Assembly (NCBI GenBank): GCA_039180225.1 | Contig: JBCDDQ010000309.1 | Coordinates: 1 to 5,749 of the forward strand | DNA length: 5,749 bases | Origin: JAAEUE01 sp039180225 | GTDB taxonomy: Bacteria; Pseudomonadota; Alphaproteobacteria; Rhizobiales; CAJQND01 | Direction: 5' to 3' | Part shown: positions 5,701 to 5,749 of the stretch, in pieces | How the letters are laid out: each line of letters opens with the position of its first letter | Numbering within the stretch: position 1 is the first letter of the stretch | Program-made: the position numbers and the translations under genes | Notes under the pieces: generated by a model | Databases searched by the model: none | What the model saw: the letters and a program-made list of their open reading frames with translations, nothing else | What the model was told of the DNA's origin: nothing

Positions 5701-5749
5701 TCAGCCCATCTCCGGCGTTGCGAAGCTCGTCCGATGCACCACATCGCAC
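5701..5749 (-). CDS. Possible C-terminal tail of an unidentified gene, cut by window edge
   Basis: Read on the minus strand, 15 complete codons (CDVVHRTSFATPEMG) end at TGA 5703-5701. The third codon positions are mostly G or C, as in the real genes here, and a weak terminator-like hairpin follows. That fits the end of a gene on the same strand as murA, but the stretch is far too short to identify or to exclude chance. Confidence 0.25.
   Translation of the reverse strand, partial: CDVVHRTSFATPEMG

Noticed and set aside
5555..5749. Minus-strand 64-codon frame starting at GTG 5749 and plus-strand frame from ATG 5575 to the window end
   Set aside because: Both cross the palindrome and stem-loops, have mixed codon use and resemble no protein; the region is better explained as intergenic repeat DNA.

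Overview
The window is GC-rich chromosomal DNA. It carries a gene order (murA, DUF2948, hisD, UPF0262, low-molecular-weight phosphatase, maf, yacG) that I recognise as conserved in Alphaproteobacteria. DUF2948 and UPF0262 are largely confined to that class, so the class assignment is fairly secure. The order or genus cannot be fixed from this sequence.

Layout from the right edge, in the direction of transcription (minus strand). A possible 15-codon gene tail with a weak terminator-like hairpin lies at 5680-5749. It is followed by a non-coding leader of about 330 bp (5375-5700) that holds a perfect 7-bp hairpin, an inverted-repeat bracket and a palindrome resembling an interspersed repeat. Then come murA (5374-4085), a DUF2948 gene (4045-3599), hisD (3586-2291), a UPF0262 gene (2283-1792), a low-molecular-weight phosphatase-like gene (1776-1330), a candidate 31-codon ORF (1315-1220), maf (1223-594) and yacG (578-351). 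The coding genes lie 7-39 bp apart, apart from 106 bp before maf, so they probably form one long operon or a few coupled ones. Below yacG is a strong sigma70-type promoter (321-293) driving a minus-strand tRNA-Phe (241-169). A second, plus-strand tRNA-Phe (1-70, cut at its 5' end by the window edge) faces it.

How the genes fit together: MurA starts peptidoglycan precursor synthesis, HisD finishes histidine synthesis, Maf removes non-canonical or excess nucleoside triphosphates, and YacG restrains DNA gyrase. The phosphatase-like protein and the two DUF/UPF proteins have no firm role. This is a housekeeping growth cluster, and no defence, mobile or biosynthetic system is visible. The points most worth a second look are the inverted pair of near-identical tRNA-Phe genes with a diverged acceptor stem in one copy, the absence of infA from its usual place before maf with a short, translationally coupled ORF there instead, and the structured murA leader.
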